Positions 1 through 7,508 of a stretch of DNA of 42,473 nucleotides are shown piece after piece. The notes below the pieces were generated by a model. That model did no database searches. It was not told the origin of the DNA and saw only the letters and a program-made list of their open reading frames with translations. Source of the DNA: Streptomyces sp. SM1. Lineage in GTDB: Bacteria > Actinomycetota > Actinomycetes > Streptomycetales > Streptomycetaceae. Location: positions 1 to 42,473 of the forward strand of contig NZ_NEUB01000967.1 in the NCBI RefSeq assembly GCF_002910825.1, in the 5' to 3' direction. Each line of letters opens with the position of its first letter. Position 1 is the stretch's first letter. The translations under genes were made by a program, and so were the position numbers.

Positions 1-20
1 CAAGGCCATGAAGTTATGGG
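1..20 (+). repeat. Left terminal inverted repeat of the IS
   Basis: Exact reverse complement of 1499-1518 over 20 bp. Matching stops at base 21, so the inner boundary is sharp; the outer boundary cannot be tested because the window begins here. Confidence 0.92.
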
Positions 21-203
21 TCGGGTTCGTGGCTGCAGGTGGGGTCTGATCTGGAGGAACGCCGGACGCGAGAAGCGGAGCCCCGGTAGAACTGGCTGGT
101 CCGCCAAGACAAGCCGTTCACAGCACCGGAGGCTCCGCTGTCGGGTCAGTGTGTCATCAGCCGCGAGATCGCGGTAGCCGACGGTCTTTTCGCTCCGGGT
201 CAC

Positions 204-1505
204 TTGGGTGAGCTGACGCAGATCGTCCCGTTCGAGATGGCCGACGCCGCCCTGGCCGAGTGCGGGGCCGTCCAGCAGCGGTTGCGGAAACTCCCTGCCC
301 GGGTGGTCGTTTACCTCCTCCTGGCTGCTGCTCTGTTCGAGGAGTGCGGCTATCCGGCCGTGTGGGCCAGGATGACCTCCGCACTGCGCTCCCTGCCTGT
401 CCCGAAGATCACCGCGACGGCACTGTGGCACGCCCGCGCCAGGCTCGGCGTTCGCCCCATGCGGGCCCTGTTCGACCTGCTGCGCGGCCCGGCGAGCGCG
501 ATCCGCACCACCGGGGCCCGCTGGGCGGGACTGCTGGTCGTCGCCGTCGACGGCACGTACCTCGATGTCCCCGACGGTCCCGCCACCCGAGCCCACCTGG
601 GCAAAGGCTCCAACCAGTACGCCACCTCGGGCTATCCGCAGATCTGCCTGGTCACCCTGGTCGCCTGCGGCACCCGGGCAGTGATCGACGCCGTCTTCGG
701 CCCGCGCACCAGCGGCGAGACCACCCACGGCAAGCGCCTGGCCCGCTCCCTGCACGAGGGCATGATCGTCCTGCTGGACCGCGGCCTGTCCTCCAACGCC
801 TTCCTGACCACGGTCGCGGACACCGGCGCCGCGTTCCTCGCCCGGCTGTCCGCCACCCGCAAGCCACCGGTCCTGCACCGCTTCGACGACGGCTCGTTCC
901 TGTCCCGGATCGGCACGCTGGAGGTCCGCATCATCGAATGCGAGATCACCATCGCCACCACCGCCGGCCGCACCACCGGCGTCTACCGCCTGGCCACCAC
1001 CCTGCTCGACCACCACCGCCACCCGGCATTCGAGCTGGTCAAGCAGTATCACGAGCGGTGGGAAGCGGAATCCGCCTTCTTCGCGATCAAGAAGTCCATG
1101 CTCGGACGCCGGGTCCTGCGCGCCCGGACCATGGCCGGCATCGCCCAGGAGGTCTACGCCCTGCTGACCGCCTACCAGCTGATCCGGATCGCCATCGCCG
1201 ACGCCACCGCGACCCTCCCCGACGCGGACCCCGACCGGGCCAGCTCCAGCATCGCCCTCCAAACCGCCCGCGACCAGGTCATCCAGGCCGCAGGCGTGAT
1301 CGCCGACACCGCCGTCGACCTCGTCGGAACCATCGGCCGCGCCGTCCTGAACCAGCCGATGACAGCACGCCGACTCCGCGTCAGTCCCCGCGCCGTCAAG
1401 CGACCACTGTCCCGATACGCGTACAAGAGCCTGCGCATGGACCGACGCACCTACAAGGCCACCATCAGCATCGACATCCTGTTGACAGGGCCCATCAGCC
1501 CATAA
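204..1505 (+). CDS. IS4-family DDE transposase
   Basis: Cuts and joins the ends of its own element. About 433 residues, with an IS4-type N-terminal domain (about 25-95) and an RNase-H-like DDE core. Visible catalytic residues are D116 in a VAVDGTYLD segment, D192 in LLDRGL and E289. The last lies in a perfect IS4 YREK signature: Y282-x2-R285-x3-E289-x6-K296. The TTG at 204 is the only common start codon in frame. The frame is open back to 90 and the translated bases 162-203 (REIAVADGLFAPGHL) look like native N-terminal sequence of the family, so translation may begin further upstream at an unusual codon, or the 5' end may carry an indel. The protein looks otherwise intact. Confidence 0.93.
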   Translation: MGELTQIVPFEMADAALAECGAVQQRLRKLPARVVVYLLLAAALFEECGYPAVWARMTSALRSLPVPKITATALWHARARLGVRPMRALFDLLRGPASAIRTTGARWAGLLVVAVDGTYLDVPDGPATRAHLGKGSNQYATSGYPQICLVTLVACGTRAVIDAVFGPRTSGETTHGKRLARSLHEGMIVLLDRGLSSNAFLTTVADTGAAFLARLSATRKPPVLHRFDDGSFLSRIGTLEVRIIECEITIATTAGRTTGVYRLATTLLDHHRHPAFELVKQYHERWEAESAFFAIKKSMLGRRVLRARTMAGIAQEVYALLTAYQLIRIAIADATATLPDADPDRASSSIALQTARDQVIQAAGVIADTAVDLVGTIGRAVLNQPMTARRLRVSPRAVKRPLSRYAYKSLRMDRRTYKATISIDILLTGPISP

Positions 1506-1518
1506 CTTCATGGCCTTG
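1499..1518 (-). repeat. Right terminal inverted repeat of the IS
   Basis: Exact 20-bp reverse complement of bases 1-20. It contains the TAA stop of the transposase (1503-1505). Confidence 0.92.
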
Positions 1519-1549
1519 GCCTAAACCGCGCTTCCGATCGGAGGAGACC

Positions 1550-1748
1550 ATGAAGATCCACCGTTGACGAGGTCAAGTGCCAGAACCACGGCCTGTGCGC
1601 CATCTCGGCGCCGGATCACTTCGAGCTCGACGCCGACGGGAAGCTGGCGTACCGGGAGACGTTCGACGAGGAAAACCTCGACGCGATCGAGGACGCCATC
1701 GACTCGTGCCCCTTGCAGGCGATCGTCATGGACCGTGACGCCGCATGA
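1550..1748 (+). pseudogene. P450-type ferredoxin gene with one-base frameshift
   Basis: A strong ribosome site (GGAGGAG, 1540-1546) precedes ATG 1550, but that frame stops after five codons (TGA 1565). If one C in the run at 1558-1559 is dropped, the gene reads MKITVDEVKC and continues open to TGA 1746-1748, about 65 residues. This gives the small single-cluster ferredoxin of bacterial P450 systems: CQNHGLC near the start, SCPLQAI near the end and an acidic middle. There is an in-frame TGA at 1551 and no usable start between it and the first Cys, so the intact protein cannot be made without frameshifting. The stop overlaps the ATG of the next gene by four bases, the usual ferredoxin/reductase coupling. 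A sequencing error is the main alternative. Confidence 0.82.
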
Positions 1749-2986
1749 CTGGCGCAGCGCCGCGCATCGGCATCGTCGGCTCCGGCATAGCCGGCCTGCG
1801 GGCGGCCCAATCGGTCCTCACTTGCGAAACCGGTGCCAGGATCACCGTCTTCGGGGACGAGGCCCACCGCACGTACAACCGGCCGGGACTCACGAAGAAG
1901 CGGTACCCGCCGTCGGCCGACCTCAGGGCGGCCATCACCGAGGACCTGAGAGTCAAGGGGGCCGAGACCAGCGCGCTCGACTGGCACCTCGGCACCCGCG
2001 TCGAGGCGGCGGACCTGCGCGGCAGGGTCCTGCGCCTGAGCACCGGCGGAACGTTCGCCTACGACAGCCTGGTAGTCGCCTCGGGAGTACGCCCACGGAC
2101 CGCCGCCCGTGACGACGAGGAGTGCGCCTCGCACGCGCACAGGACGCTGCGCGGTCTGGACGACGCGCACTCCATCCACCAGGAGCTCCATAGGAGAGAG
2201 GTGGTTACGATCGCGGGCGCCGGGTTCGTCGCGTGCGAACTGGCCTCGTTGGCCAAGGAGTACGGCTGCGACGTGGTCATGCTCGAAGCGATGAGGCACG
2301 GGCCCTTCGAGAACATCCTGGGCGAGGACGTCGCGCGAGCGCTCGGACGCTGGGTCACCGCGAACGGCGTCACCCTGCTGACAGGCGAGGCGGCGAAGGA
2401 GCTCCTCTGCGACCGCTCGGGAAGGCGCTCCGGAGGCGGACATGCGGCGTCGCCTCCCGGGGCGGCGTCCGAACGACCGCTCTTCATCGAGGCCATCGGC
2501 AGCGTTCCCAACGTGGAATGGCTGGACGGGAACGGCCTGGACCTGTCTGACGGGGTACGGGTCGACGAGTATATGCGCGTACTGGGGTGCGATGGCGTTT
2601 TCGCAGCCGGCGACATCGCCCGCTATCCCGACCCGTGGGGCACGGAAAAGCTAACCCGCATGGAATTCTGGAAAAATGCGATTGACACCGGCAATATCGC
2701 TGGGAAGACGCTAGCGTCGTCTCTGGGATACGGATCGAAGATGACCCGGATCGCGTACTTCCCCAGCATGGCTACCGAAGTATTCGGACTTCGCATCCAG
2801 ATCGCGGGGAACTCCAGGAACGCGGACTCCATGGAGATCGTTCGCGGCGACCTCGAACGCCCCGGTGACGGAGTCCTCGTCACATACCTGCGGGAGAGCA
2901 CGATCGTCGGGGCGGCCTACCTGGACAAAGGGGCCCAGTTCAACCGCCTCTACATCGAGCTCCTGAAGTCGCTGAAAACGCGCTAG
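1745..2986 (+). CDS. FAD/NAD(P)H-dependent ferredoxin reductase
   Basis: Expected to pass electrons from NAD(P)H through FAD to the small ferredoxin encoded just upstream, and so to a cytochrome P450 or another oxygenase. 413 residues, normal for the rubredoxin/putidaredoxin reductase type. An N-terminal FAD-binding glycine motif (GSGIAG, about 11-16), a second NAD(P)-binding motif (GAGFVACELA, about 158-167) and the C-terminal FAD signature (GVFAAGDIARYPDP) are all present. ATG 1745 overlaps the ferredoxin stop (ATGA). The only P450 in the window is 30 kb away at 32194, so the partner is unknown. After about 2640 the sequence is somewhat less GC-rich than its neighbours. Confidence 0.88.
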   Translation: MTGAAPRIGIVGSGIAGLRAAQSVLTCETGARITVFGDEAHRTYNRPGLTKKRYPPSADLRAAITEDLRVKGAETSALDWHLGTRVEAADLRGRVLRLSTGGTFAYDSLVVASGVRPRTAARDDEECASHAHRTLRGLDDAHSIHQELHRREVVTIAGAGFVACELASLAKEYGCDVVMLEAMRHGPFENILGEDVARALGRWVTANGVTLLTGEAAKELLCDRSGRRSGGGHAASPPGAASERPLFIEAIGSVPNVEWLDGNGLDLSDGVRVDEYMRVLGCDGVFAAGDIARYPDPWGTEKLTRMEFWKNAIDTGNIAGKTLASSLGYGSKMTRIAYFPSMATEVFGLRIQIAGNSRNADSMEIVRGDLERPGDGVLVTYLRESTIVGAAYLDKGAQFNRLYIELLKSLKTR

Positions 2987-3049
2987 CCCTATCGACCTCA
3001 CCTCATTTGTCATAGCGCCAAGAATTCGAGAACGATCAGGAGGAATATC

Positions 3050-3460
3050 ATGCAGGTTCGCAGGATTTCGGAGATCGAAGGTACTGACCGCGATGTCACG
3101 GCGGCGAGCGGCGCGTGGCGCAGCAAGCGCATCCTGCTGGCTTCGGATGGATTCGGGTACTCGGTTTCCGAGACCGTCGTGTACGCCGGAACCGAGACCG
3201 ACATCTGCTACGCGAACCACGTGGAAGCCGTCTTCTGCATCTCCGGGAAGATGATTCTGGTCGACCGCGACGAGAACGAGGAACACGTCATCACGCCCGG
3301 CACCCTCCACATCCTGGACGACGCCGACAACCACACGATCAAGCCGATCGAGGACAGCACGTTCCTGTGCATCTTCACCCCGGCCCTCACCGGCCGTGAG
3401 GACCACGACGAGAACGGGGTCTATCCGCTGCTGACGGACGAGGTGGTGGAGACCAAGTAG
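3050..3460 (+). CDS. Orphan ectoine-synthase-like cupin (EctC family)
   Basis: EctC closes N-gamma-acetyl-diaminobutyrate to ectoine in the cytosol. This 136-residue protein has the family N-terminus (EIEGTDRDV, 9-16), the YAGTET and YANHVEAVFC blocks (E59 at the expected metal site), PGTLHILD, and the C-terminal PALTGREDHDENGVYPL. In characterised EctC proteins the metal is held by Glu, Tyr and His; here the Tyr position of the GTLYALD-like block is His87, while H95 is kept. No ectA or ectB is nearby, so ectoine synthesis is doubtful and the gene may be a repurposed cyclase. Start ATG 3050 follows a good AGGAGG. A 13-bp stem terminator closes the unit. Confidence 0.85.
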   Translation: MQVRRISEIEGTDRDVTAASGAWRSKRILLASDGFGYSVSETVVYAGTETDICYANHVEAVFCISGKMILVDRDENEEHVITPGTLHILDDADNHTIKPIEDSTFLCIFTPALTGREDHDENGVYPLLTDEVVETK

Positions 3461-3488
3461 GCCGCGCCGCGACACCCGCGCATCCCTG

Positions 3489-3518
3489 GAGTCCCTGCCA
3501 GGCCACTGGCAGGGACTC
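3489..3518 (+). terminator. Strong hairpin after the EctC-like gene
   Basis: A perfect 13-bp stem (3489-3501 with 3506-3518) and a 4-base loop lie 28 bp after the stop. There is no T-run, as is common in Streptomyces terminators. Confidence 0.8.
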
Positions 3519-3614
3519 GGCGTCACCGCGTCCGGGACGGTCCCGGCGGCGGGTTGCCCCAGGACGGGCCGGGTAGGTGCGCACGATCATGGATCTGCCA
3601 GAAGGGAACCTACA

Positions 3615-4388
3615 GTGAAAGTCCTGTGGCTCACCGCCCACCCCGAACCCCGTTCCCTGAACGGCTCCTTGTACCGCGACGGTGTCCAACACCTCCTGGA
3701 CCAGGGGCACGAGGTGCGCACCAGCGACCTGTACGCAATGAAGTTCGACCCGGTCGTCAGGGCCAGTGACTTCTCCCACCCCGACGGCGAGCGGCTCGTC
3801 GTCGGCAGCGCGGCCCAGCAGGCCTTCAAACGGGGCGCGTTGTCCCCTGACATCGCCGTCGAACACGACAAGTTGTCCTGGGCGGACACGCTCGTCGTGC
3901 AGTTCCCGTTGTGGTGGTACGGGATGCCGGCCATCCTCAAGGGCTGGTTCGACCGCGTCTTCGTCGGCGGGTTCGCCTTCGGCGTCCGCGACGCCCGGGG
4001 GCGCCAAGTGCGCTATGGCGAGGGGGCGCTCGCGGGTAAGCGCGCGATGGTCGTCGTCAGTGCCGGTGCTCGGGAGGCGAGCCTCGGCCCTCGCGGCGTC
4101 AACGGTGAGCTCAACGACCTGCTCTTCCCTCTCCAGCACGGCACGCTGTGGTACGCGGGGATCGAGGTCCTGCCCCCGCTGCTCGTCCACGGAGCCGACC
4201 GTGTGGACGAGGCCGCGTACGCCTTCCACGCGAACGTCCTGTGCCAGCGTCTCGAGGACCTTCCGTACACCGGACCGCTGCCGTTCCGCCACCAGAACCG
4301 CGGCGACTACGACGAGGACCTGGTCCTGCGCCCCGAACTCAACCCGCACGCCACAGGGACCGCCGCCCACTACCGCACTGAGAGCTGA
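3615..4388 (+). CDS. NAD(P)H quinone oxidoreductase, flavodoxin fold
   Basis: Two-electron FAD/FMN-dependent reductase of the NQO/MdaB-like family; it would reduce quinones in the cytosol, limiting redox cycling or reducing a pathway intermediate. 257 residues. Family landmarks are the N-terminal flavin phosphate region (LTAHPEPRSLNGSL, 6-19), the PLWWYGMPAILKGWFDRVF segment (about 99-117) and a GGFAFG loop. The start is GTG 3615 with GAAGGGAA about 8 bases upstream. It stands alone between two hairpins, so it is probably monocistronic. Substrate cannot be deduced. Confidence 0.85.
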   Translation: MKVLWLTAHPEPRSLNGSLYRDGVQHLLDQGHEVRTSDLYAMKFDPVVRASDFSHPDGERLVVGSAAQQAFKRGALSPDIAVEHDKLSWADTLVVQFPLWWYGMPAILKGWFDRVFVGGFAFGVRDARGRQVRYGEGALAGKRAMVVVSAGAREASLGPRGVNGELNDLLFPLQHGTLWYAGIEVLPPLLVHGADRVDEAAYAFHANVLCQRLEDLPYTGPLPFRHQNRGDYDEDLVLRPELNPHATGTAAHYRTES

Positions 4389-4389
4389 C

Positions 4390-4407
4390 GACGAGGCCGT
4401 CCTCGTC
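4390..4407. terminator. Hairpin between convergent NQO and tpg genes
   Basis: 7-bp stem (4390-4396 with 4401-4407) and 4-base loop directly after the NQO stop codon. It could serve both convergent genes. Confidence 0.6.
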
Positions 4408-4486
4408 AGCCGCCGTGGAAGAACTGCGGCGAGCGCCTGGTGCGCGTGGGCCGGCGTGGTGGCGTTGGCGACGGTGAGGACGGCCC

Positions 4487-5059
4487 TCAGGCCGCGAAGC
4501 CGATGTTCGTCACGTACTCGTACTGGCCCCACTGACTGCCCAGGTCCGGCAGGACGCCGGTGGTCCAGGCGTCGTCGAGGGCGCGGCTGTCGCCGGCGGC
4601 CCAGGCAGTCACCATGCCCTCCCAGCGACGGACGTTGATCCGCCGGTACTCAAGAGTGCGCTGGTACGGCCTGGGAACCTGGGACTGGTTGAGAGGGTGG
4701 ATCTCCACCCGGGTGCCGCCGCCGGAGTTGAGGCGCTTCAAAAGGTGGCGGGCGACGTTGTGGCGGCGCACCGTGCGATAGGCCCCTTCGATGCGTTCCA
4801 GATTGGCCTTCGAGGGCTTTTGCGTGCCGGCGAGCCATGCCTTCAGCGTGCGGTCGGTGACTCTCAGCCCGGCCGCGCGGGCGGCCTTCCATGCCGTGGG
4901 GGACGTGGTCAGGTAGTTCAGGCGGGCGAGCAGCCCGCGCCGGGTGGTGACGGAAGTGGCGATGAAGCCGGCCAGCGCGTCGAGTTGGCGGGCGACCAGG
5001 TCGCTTCCCCTGATGCCGCGGGCTCCGAACTTCCCGAAGTCATGGTTCCGCTCGGGCAT
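4487..5059 (-). CDS. tpg: Telomere terminal protein Tpg
   Basis: Tpg is covalently bound to the 5' ends of linear Streptomyces replicons and primes end-patching DNA synthesis. 190 residues, close to the roughly 185 of known Tpg proteins. It has a central helix-turn-helix-like region (about 55-95: TAWKAARAAGLRVTDRTLKAW) followed by the conserved GGGTRVEIHPLNQSQ block. T116 within GGGTRVEI aligns well with the Thr reported as the DNA attachment residue in S. coelicolor Tpg (family knowledge, not tested here). Its ATG overlaps the tap stop by one base (TGATG), so the two are translationally coupled as in known tap-tpg operons. This implies a linear replicon. Confidence 0.92.
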   Translation of the reverse strand: MPERNHDFGKFGARGIRGSDLVARQLDALAGFIATSVTTRRGLLARLNYLTTSPTAWKAARAAGLRVTDRTLKAWLAGTQKPSKANLERIEGAYRTVRRHNVARHLLKRLNSGGGTRVEIHPLNQSQVPRPYQRTLEYRRINVRRWEGMVTAWAAGDSRALDDAWTTGVLPDLGSQWGQYEYVTNIGFAA

Positions 5060-6573
5060 CAGCCCTCCCCTCCCGCCACGTGCGCGCTGCCGGCCGTGTA
5101 CACGTCCTTGACCTTGACCTCGGTGACGCCGCGGCCCTCACCGAAGACCCGCCGCCAGTCGCCGATGACGTGGAGTTCGTCGGTACCCATCGCCCGTACC
5201 ACGGTCAGTCCCGCCTCGTGGGCCTTCAGCGCCTTCATCCACAGGTTGGCGAAGGCCTGGGAGCGGATCAGGTGCATCCAGTCCGGCCGGTACAGCTGAC
5301 GGTTGTAGTTCGAGGTCCCCATCGTGGAGACGAACTTGGAGTACATCGCCTTCACGTACTCCAGCGTCACCTCGTCGCCGGCGGCGATCGCGGTGTCACG
5401 GGCGTCCTTGAGTACGATGCGGAACTTCTCCAGCAGGCCCTCGGTCGCCCCGGACGTGTACGACTCGTGGATCTCGGGCGGCTCGCACAGCCCGTGCTTG
5501 GGACCGGACAGGCGCAGCAGCAGACGGAGCGTGGGCTCGGTCACCCACAGCGGTCCCGGCTCGTCGCGCTGGCCGAGCGGGTTGGGCAACACGTCCTCAC
5601 GGTCCCAGTGCGACGGGGTGATCAGGTGGACGCCGGCCCGGCGCCGGTCGTGACCGACCCCGCCTGCGGAGTGTTCCAACTGGCCGATCGGGAGGTGGGT
5701 CTTCAGGGCGGAGAGGTAGGCGCCGTTGATGTCGAGGGCGGTCACCTGATGCTCGCCCGGGGGCAGTTCGGCCCGCGTCCACTTCGGGCGGGCCTCCCAG
5801 ATCTGGTCGGCGCCGTGCGCGGACTGTTTCTTGAGGATGTCCGGCATCCACGGGTGCGCGATCACGTCGTAACGCCCGCCGATCCGCGTCGCATCCAACA
5901 GCGCCATGGCGTCCGGGATCGCCTTCTTCACCAGCGCCGCCGTCGCCGCCTCCACATCGCCCTCGTGCGCCTCGAGCGCCTCGGCAACGGCCACCGCGAT
6001 CGGACCGGACGGCTCGGCGTCGGACGCGGCCCTCACACGCCGGCCCGCGGGCACGGCCTTTACCGGCTTCGCCGTGCGGCCCTCCGACCGTTGGGCGGGG
6101 GTGTCGGGTGCGGGAGCTGTGGTGGCGCATTGGGCGGGGTCGAGGTGCTGGGGAAAACCGGCGACATGGTGGCGGGCGGGCTGCCCGCACAGGACGCACG
6201 GCTCGGGCGCGGCCAGAGCTTCGACGTCGTCCATGTCGTCGCCTGCGGTCGGCCCGGGTGCCGGGAACGTTGTGCTCTCGTCCTGTGCAGGCTGGGGCGC
6301 GGTGGCTTCGTCTGTGGGCGGTGGGGAGGAGGGTGCGAGTTTCGCGGCCAGGCCGTCGAGGAGGTAGGCGTACTTCGTTCTGAGTTCCCCGGAGGGGTCC
6401 CGGCCGGTCTCCCACCCTGTGACCGTGGCGGGGCTCACCCCGAGGGTCCGGGCTACCTGGGCCTTCGACAGGGCGGCCCGCTCGCGCAGCCCGCGGCGTA
6501 CCTGCGCCTCAGGGAGCGCGGGCTGGGGAGTGAGGGAGGCGAGCAGCGAGTCGATCGCGTCGAAGTCGCTCAT
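5059..6573 (-). CDS. tap: Telomere-associated protein Tap
   Basis: Tap binds the single-stranded telomere 3' overhang and recruits Tpg. The start is placed at the cat of 6571-6573 (MSDFDAIDSL), giving 504 residues, shorter than the roughly 740 of the best-known Tap. Order: XRE-like helix-turn-helix (25-58, LSKAQVARTLGVSPATVTGW); a Pro-rich linker; a possible zinc knuckle (C126, C129, H143, C149); then a conserved C-terminal region. That region holds three blocks that resemble family-B polymerase palm motifs: DINGAYLSAL (D281), KAMYSKFVSTMG (408-419) and GTDELHV (D465). An open frame continues upstream of 6573 but overlaps the preceding gene out of frame. It forms an operon with the 110-aa gene upstream and tpg downstream. 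Confidence 0.9.
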   Translation of the reverse strand: MSDFDAIDSLLASLTPQPALPEAQVRRGLRERAALSKAQVARTLGVSPATVTGWETGRDPSGELRTKYAYLLDGLAAKLAPSSPPPTDEATAPQPAQDESTTFPAPGPTAGDDMDDVEALAAPEPCVLCGQPARHHVAGFPQHLDPAQCATTAPAPDTPAQRSEGRTAKPVKAVPAGRRVRAASDAEPSGPIAVAVAEALEAHEGDVEAATAALVKKAIPDAMALLDATRIGGRYDVIAHPWMPDILKKQSAHGADQIWEARPKWTRAELPPGEHQVTALDINGAYLSALKTHLPIGQLEHSAGGVGHDRRRAGVHLITPSHWDREDVLPNPLGQRDEPGPLWVTEPTLRLLLRLSGPKHGLCEPPEIHESYTSGATEGLLEKFRIVLKDARDTAIAAGDEVTLEYVKAMYSKFVSTMGTSNYNRQLYRPDWMHLIRSQAFANLWMKALKAHEAGLTVVRAMGTDELHVIGDWRRVFGEGRGVTEVKVKDVYTAGSAHVAGGEG

Positions 6574-6586
6574 CGGTCCGCGGCTT

Positions 6587-6919
6587 TCAGATGTAGGTGA
6601 CGGGGTTGCGGGACAGGTGCGGGCTCGGCGTGGGCCGGCCCACGCGCGCATCACCGCGCAGCAGGTCGCCCTCGAGGGCGTAGCGGTCGCCGTGCTTGGA
6701 GATCCCGGTGATCCTCGCGACGGCGAGCACCGTGCCGTCGGTGTTGATGATCTGCACCTCGTCATGGGACAGGGCCCGGTCGGCGTTGAACTTCCAGATG
6801 CCGCGCCCCGCCTGCCAGGCTTCCTCCTCCGACATTCCGGGATGCCATCCGATCGTGGTGCGTCCCAGCCCGTCGTCCGCGTCAGCGGGCCGTTCGGCTC
6901 CCAGCTGGATCTGCAGCAC
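6587..6919 (-). CDS. Conserved hypothetical protein heading the tap-tpg operon
   Basis: A 110-residue protein of unknown function. The start GTG at 6919 has GGAGG nine bases upstream; a second GTG at 6928 sits too close to that site. The sequence (HPGMSEEEAWQAGRGIWKF, HDEVQIINTDGTVLAVARI, GDRYALEGDLLRGD) reads as a compact alpha/beta domain, without membrane segments or Cys pairs. I recall similar hypothetical proteins scattered through actinomycete accessory DNA but know no role. The stop is 13 bp before tap, and the promoter should lie in the palindrome at 6941-7002. Confidence 0.72.
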   Translation of the reverse strand: MLQIQLGAERPADADDGLGRTTIGWHPGMSEEEAWQAGRGIWKFNADRALSHDEVQIINTDGTVLAVARITGISKHGDRYALEGDLLRGDARVGRPTPSPHLSRNPVTYI

Positions 6920-6940
6920 CCCGTCCACCCTCCGCCAGAC

Positions 6941-7002
6941 AACTCTTTGACTTGTTGCGAAGTTACCAGCAACGGGATAACTTCGCAACAAGTTAAAGAG
7001 TT
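6941..7002. promoter_or_regulatory. Large palindrome in divergent promoter region
   Basis: Two 25-bp arms (6941-6965 and 6978-7002) are inverted copies with a single mismatch, separated by 12 bases. It lies between the start of the minus-strand tap operon (6919) and the plus-strand zinc-ribbon gene (7059), and is AT-rich against its surroundings. On both strands the arms present TTGCGA, a 17-bp spacer and TAACTT, a weak -35/-10 like pair. Best read as a symmetric operator/promoter for both units; the binding protein is not identifiable. Confidence 0.7.
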
Positions 7003-7058
7003 GCCAACGCGCCCGGCGGACAGACGAGCCCGCCGCCCAGGCAACCAGGGAGAGACAC

Positions 7059-7454
7059 ATGGCCAAGGCCCACGGTGAGGTACTGCGCGGCGTCCGCGAG
7101 GGCATCTGCACCTCGTGCGGCACACCCCGCGCCGAGCTGGTCCACCTGCGGTTCGCCCCCGACGCGGACATCCGCCGCTGCAGCGAATGCGGCAGCGAGA
7201 CCCCACTGGAGATCCTCGTCTTAGCCCCGCCGAGCGAAGTCCGCCCCGGCACCGACCAGATCCGGACTGCGCGGGTCGCCCTTTCCAGCTGCGCCCGGGC
7301 AGCGACGTGCTCCTCGAACTCGCCGGGCCCGCTCCCGCTTCCCGCTTCGTCTCGTTTCACAGGGACCTCGACGAGCTGGTCATCCCCACCGGCCGAAGCG
7401 GCCCTGGAACAGCAAACACCGTTGCGGCAGCAGAGCGCGCCCTCATGCAGTTGA
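7059..7454 (+). CDS. Small zinc-ribbon protein, 3' part doubtful
   Basis: The ATG at 7059 has a good GGGAGAG ribosome site. Residues 1-58 look real: two CxxC pairs (C17/C20 and C41/C44), 20 residues apart, make a small zinc ribbon. After about residue 60 this frame becomes Ser/Ala/Pro-rich and unlike a protein, while from about 7270 to 7450 another frame reads more plausibly (SDVLLELAGPAPASRF, then DLDELVIPTG). A frameshift or a fusion of two gene remnants near 7230-7290 is therefore likely. Leu55 is a TTA codon (7221-7223), rare in Streptomyces and dependent on the bldA tRNA. Function unknown. Confidence 0.5.
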   Translation: MAKAHGEVLRGVREGICTSCGTPRAELVHLRFAPDADIRRCSECGSETPLEILVLAPPSEVRPGTDQIRTARVALSSCARAATCSSNSPGPLPLPASSRFTGTSTSWSSPPAEAALEQQTPLRQQSAPSCS

Positions 7455-7508
7455 CGTATTCGCCCCGATCGCGGACCACTCGCAGGGCCTGCCCCGTACA
7501 GTCCGGCT

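Larger units (their letters stand above)
1..1518 (+). mobile_element. IS4-family insertion sequence
   Basis: One transposase gene lies between perfect 20-bp terminal inverted repeats (1-20 and 1499-1518). The right repeat overlaps the transposase stop codon. The element is about 1.5 kb, usual for IS4. Because the window starts at the first base of the left repeat, the left target-site duplicate cannot be seen. The right end is only 31 bp before the ATG of the ferredoxin gene at 1550, so the insertion has probably replaced the native promoter of the ferredoxin/reductase genes. Confidence 0.9.

Noticed and set aside
1..1518. Target-site duplication of the IS
   Set aside because: The left flank is outside the window, so no duplicate can be tested.
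260..1567. A 1.3-kb open frame overlapping the transposase in another phase
   Set aside because: Arg/Pro/His-rich translation typical of a shifted GC-rich gene; the DDE motifs are in the other frame.
4487..7002. Telomere terminal palindromes near tap-tpg
   Set aside because: No clustered short palindromes were seen; tap-tpg operons are usually subtelomeric and the end itself must lie outside the window.
6574..7206. N-terminal extension of tap up to 7206
   Set aside because: The translation is low-complexity Arg/Gly/Pro, crosses the palindrome and overlaps a better gene (6587-6919); the MSDFDAIDSL start fits the HTH N-terminus.
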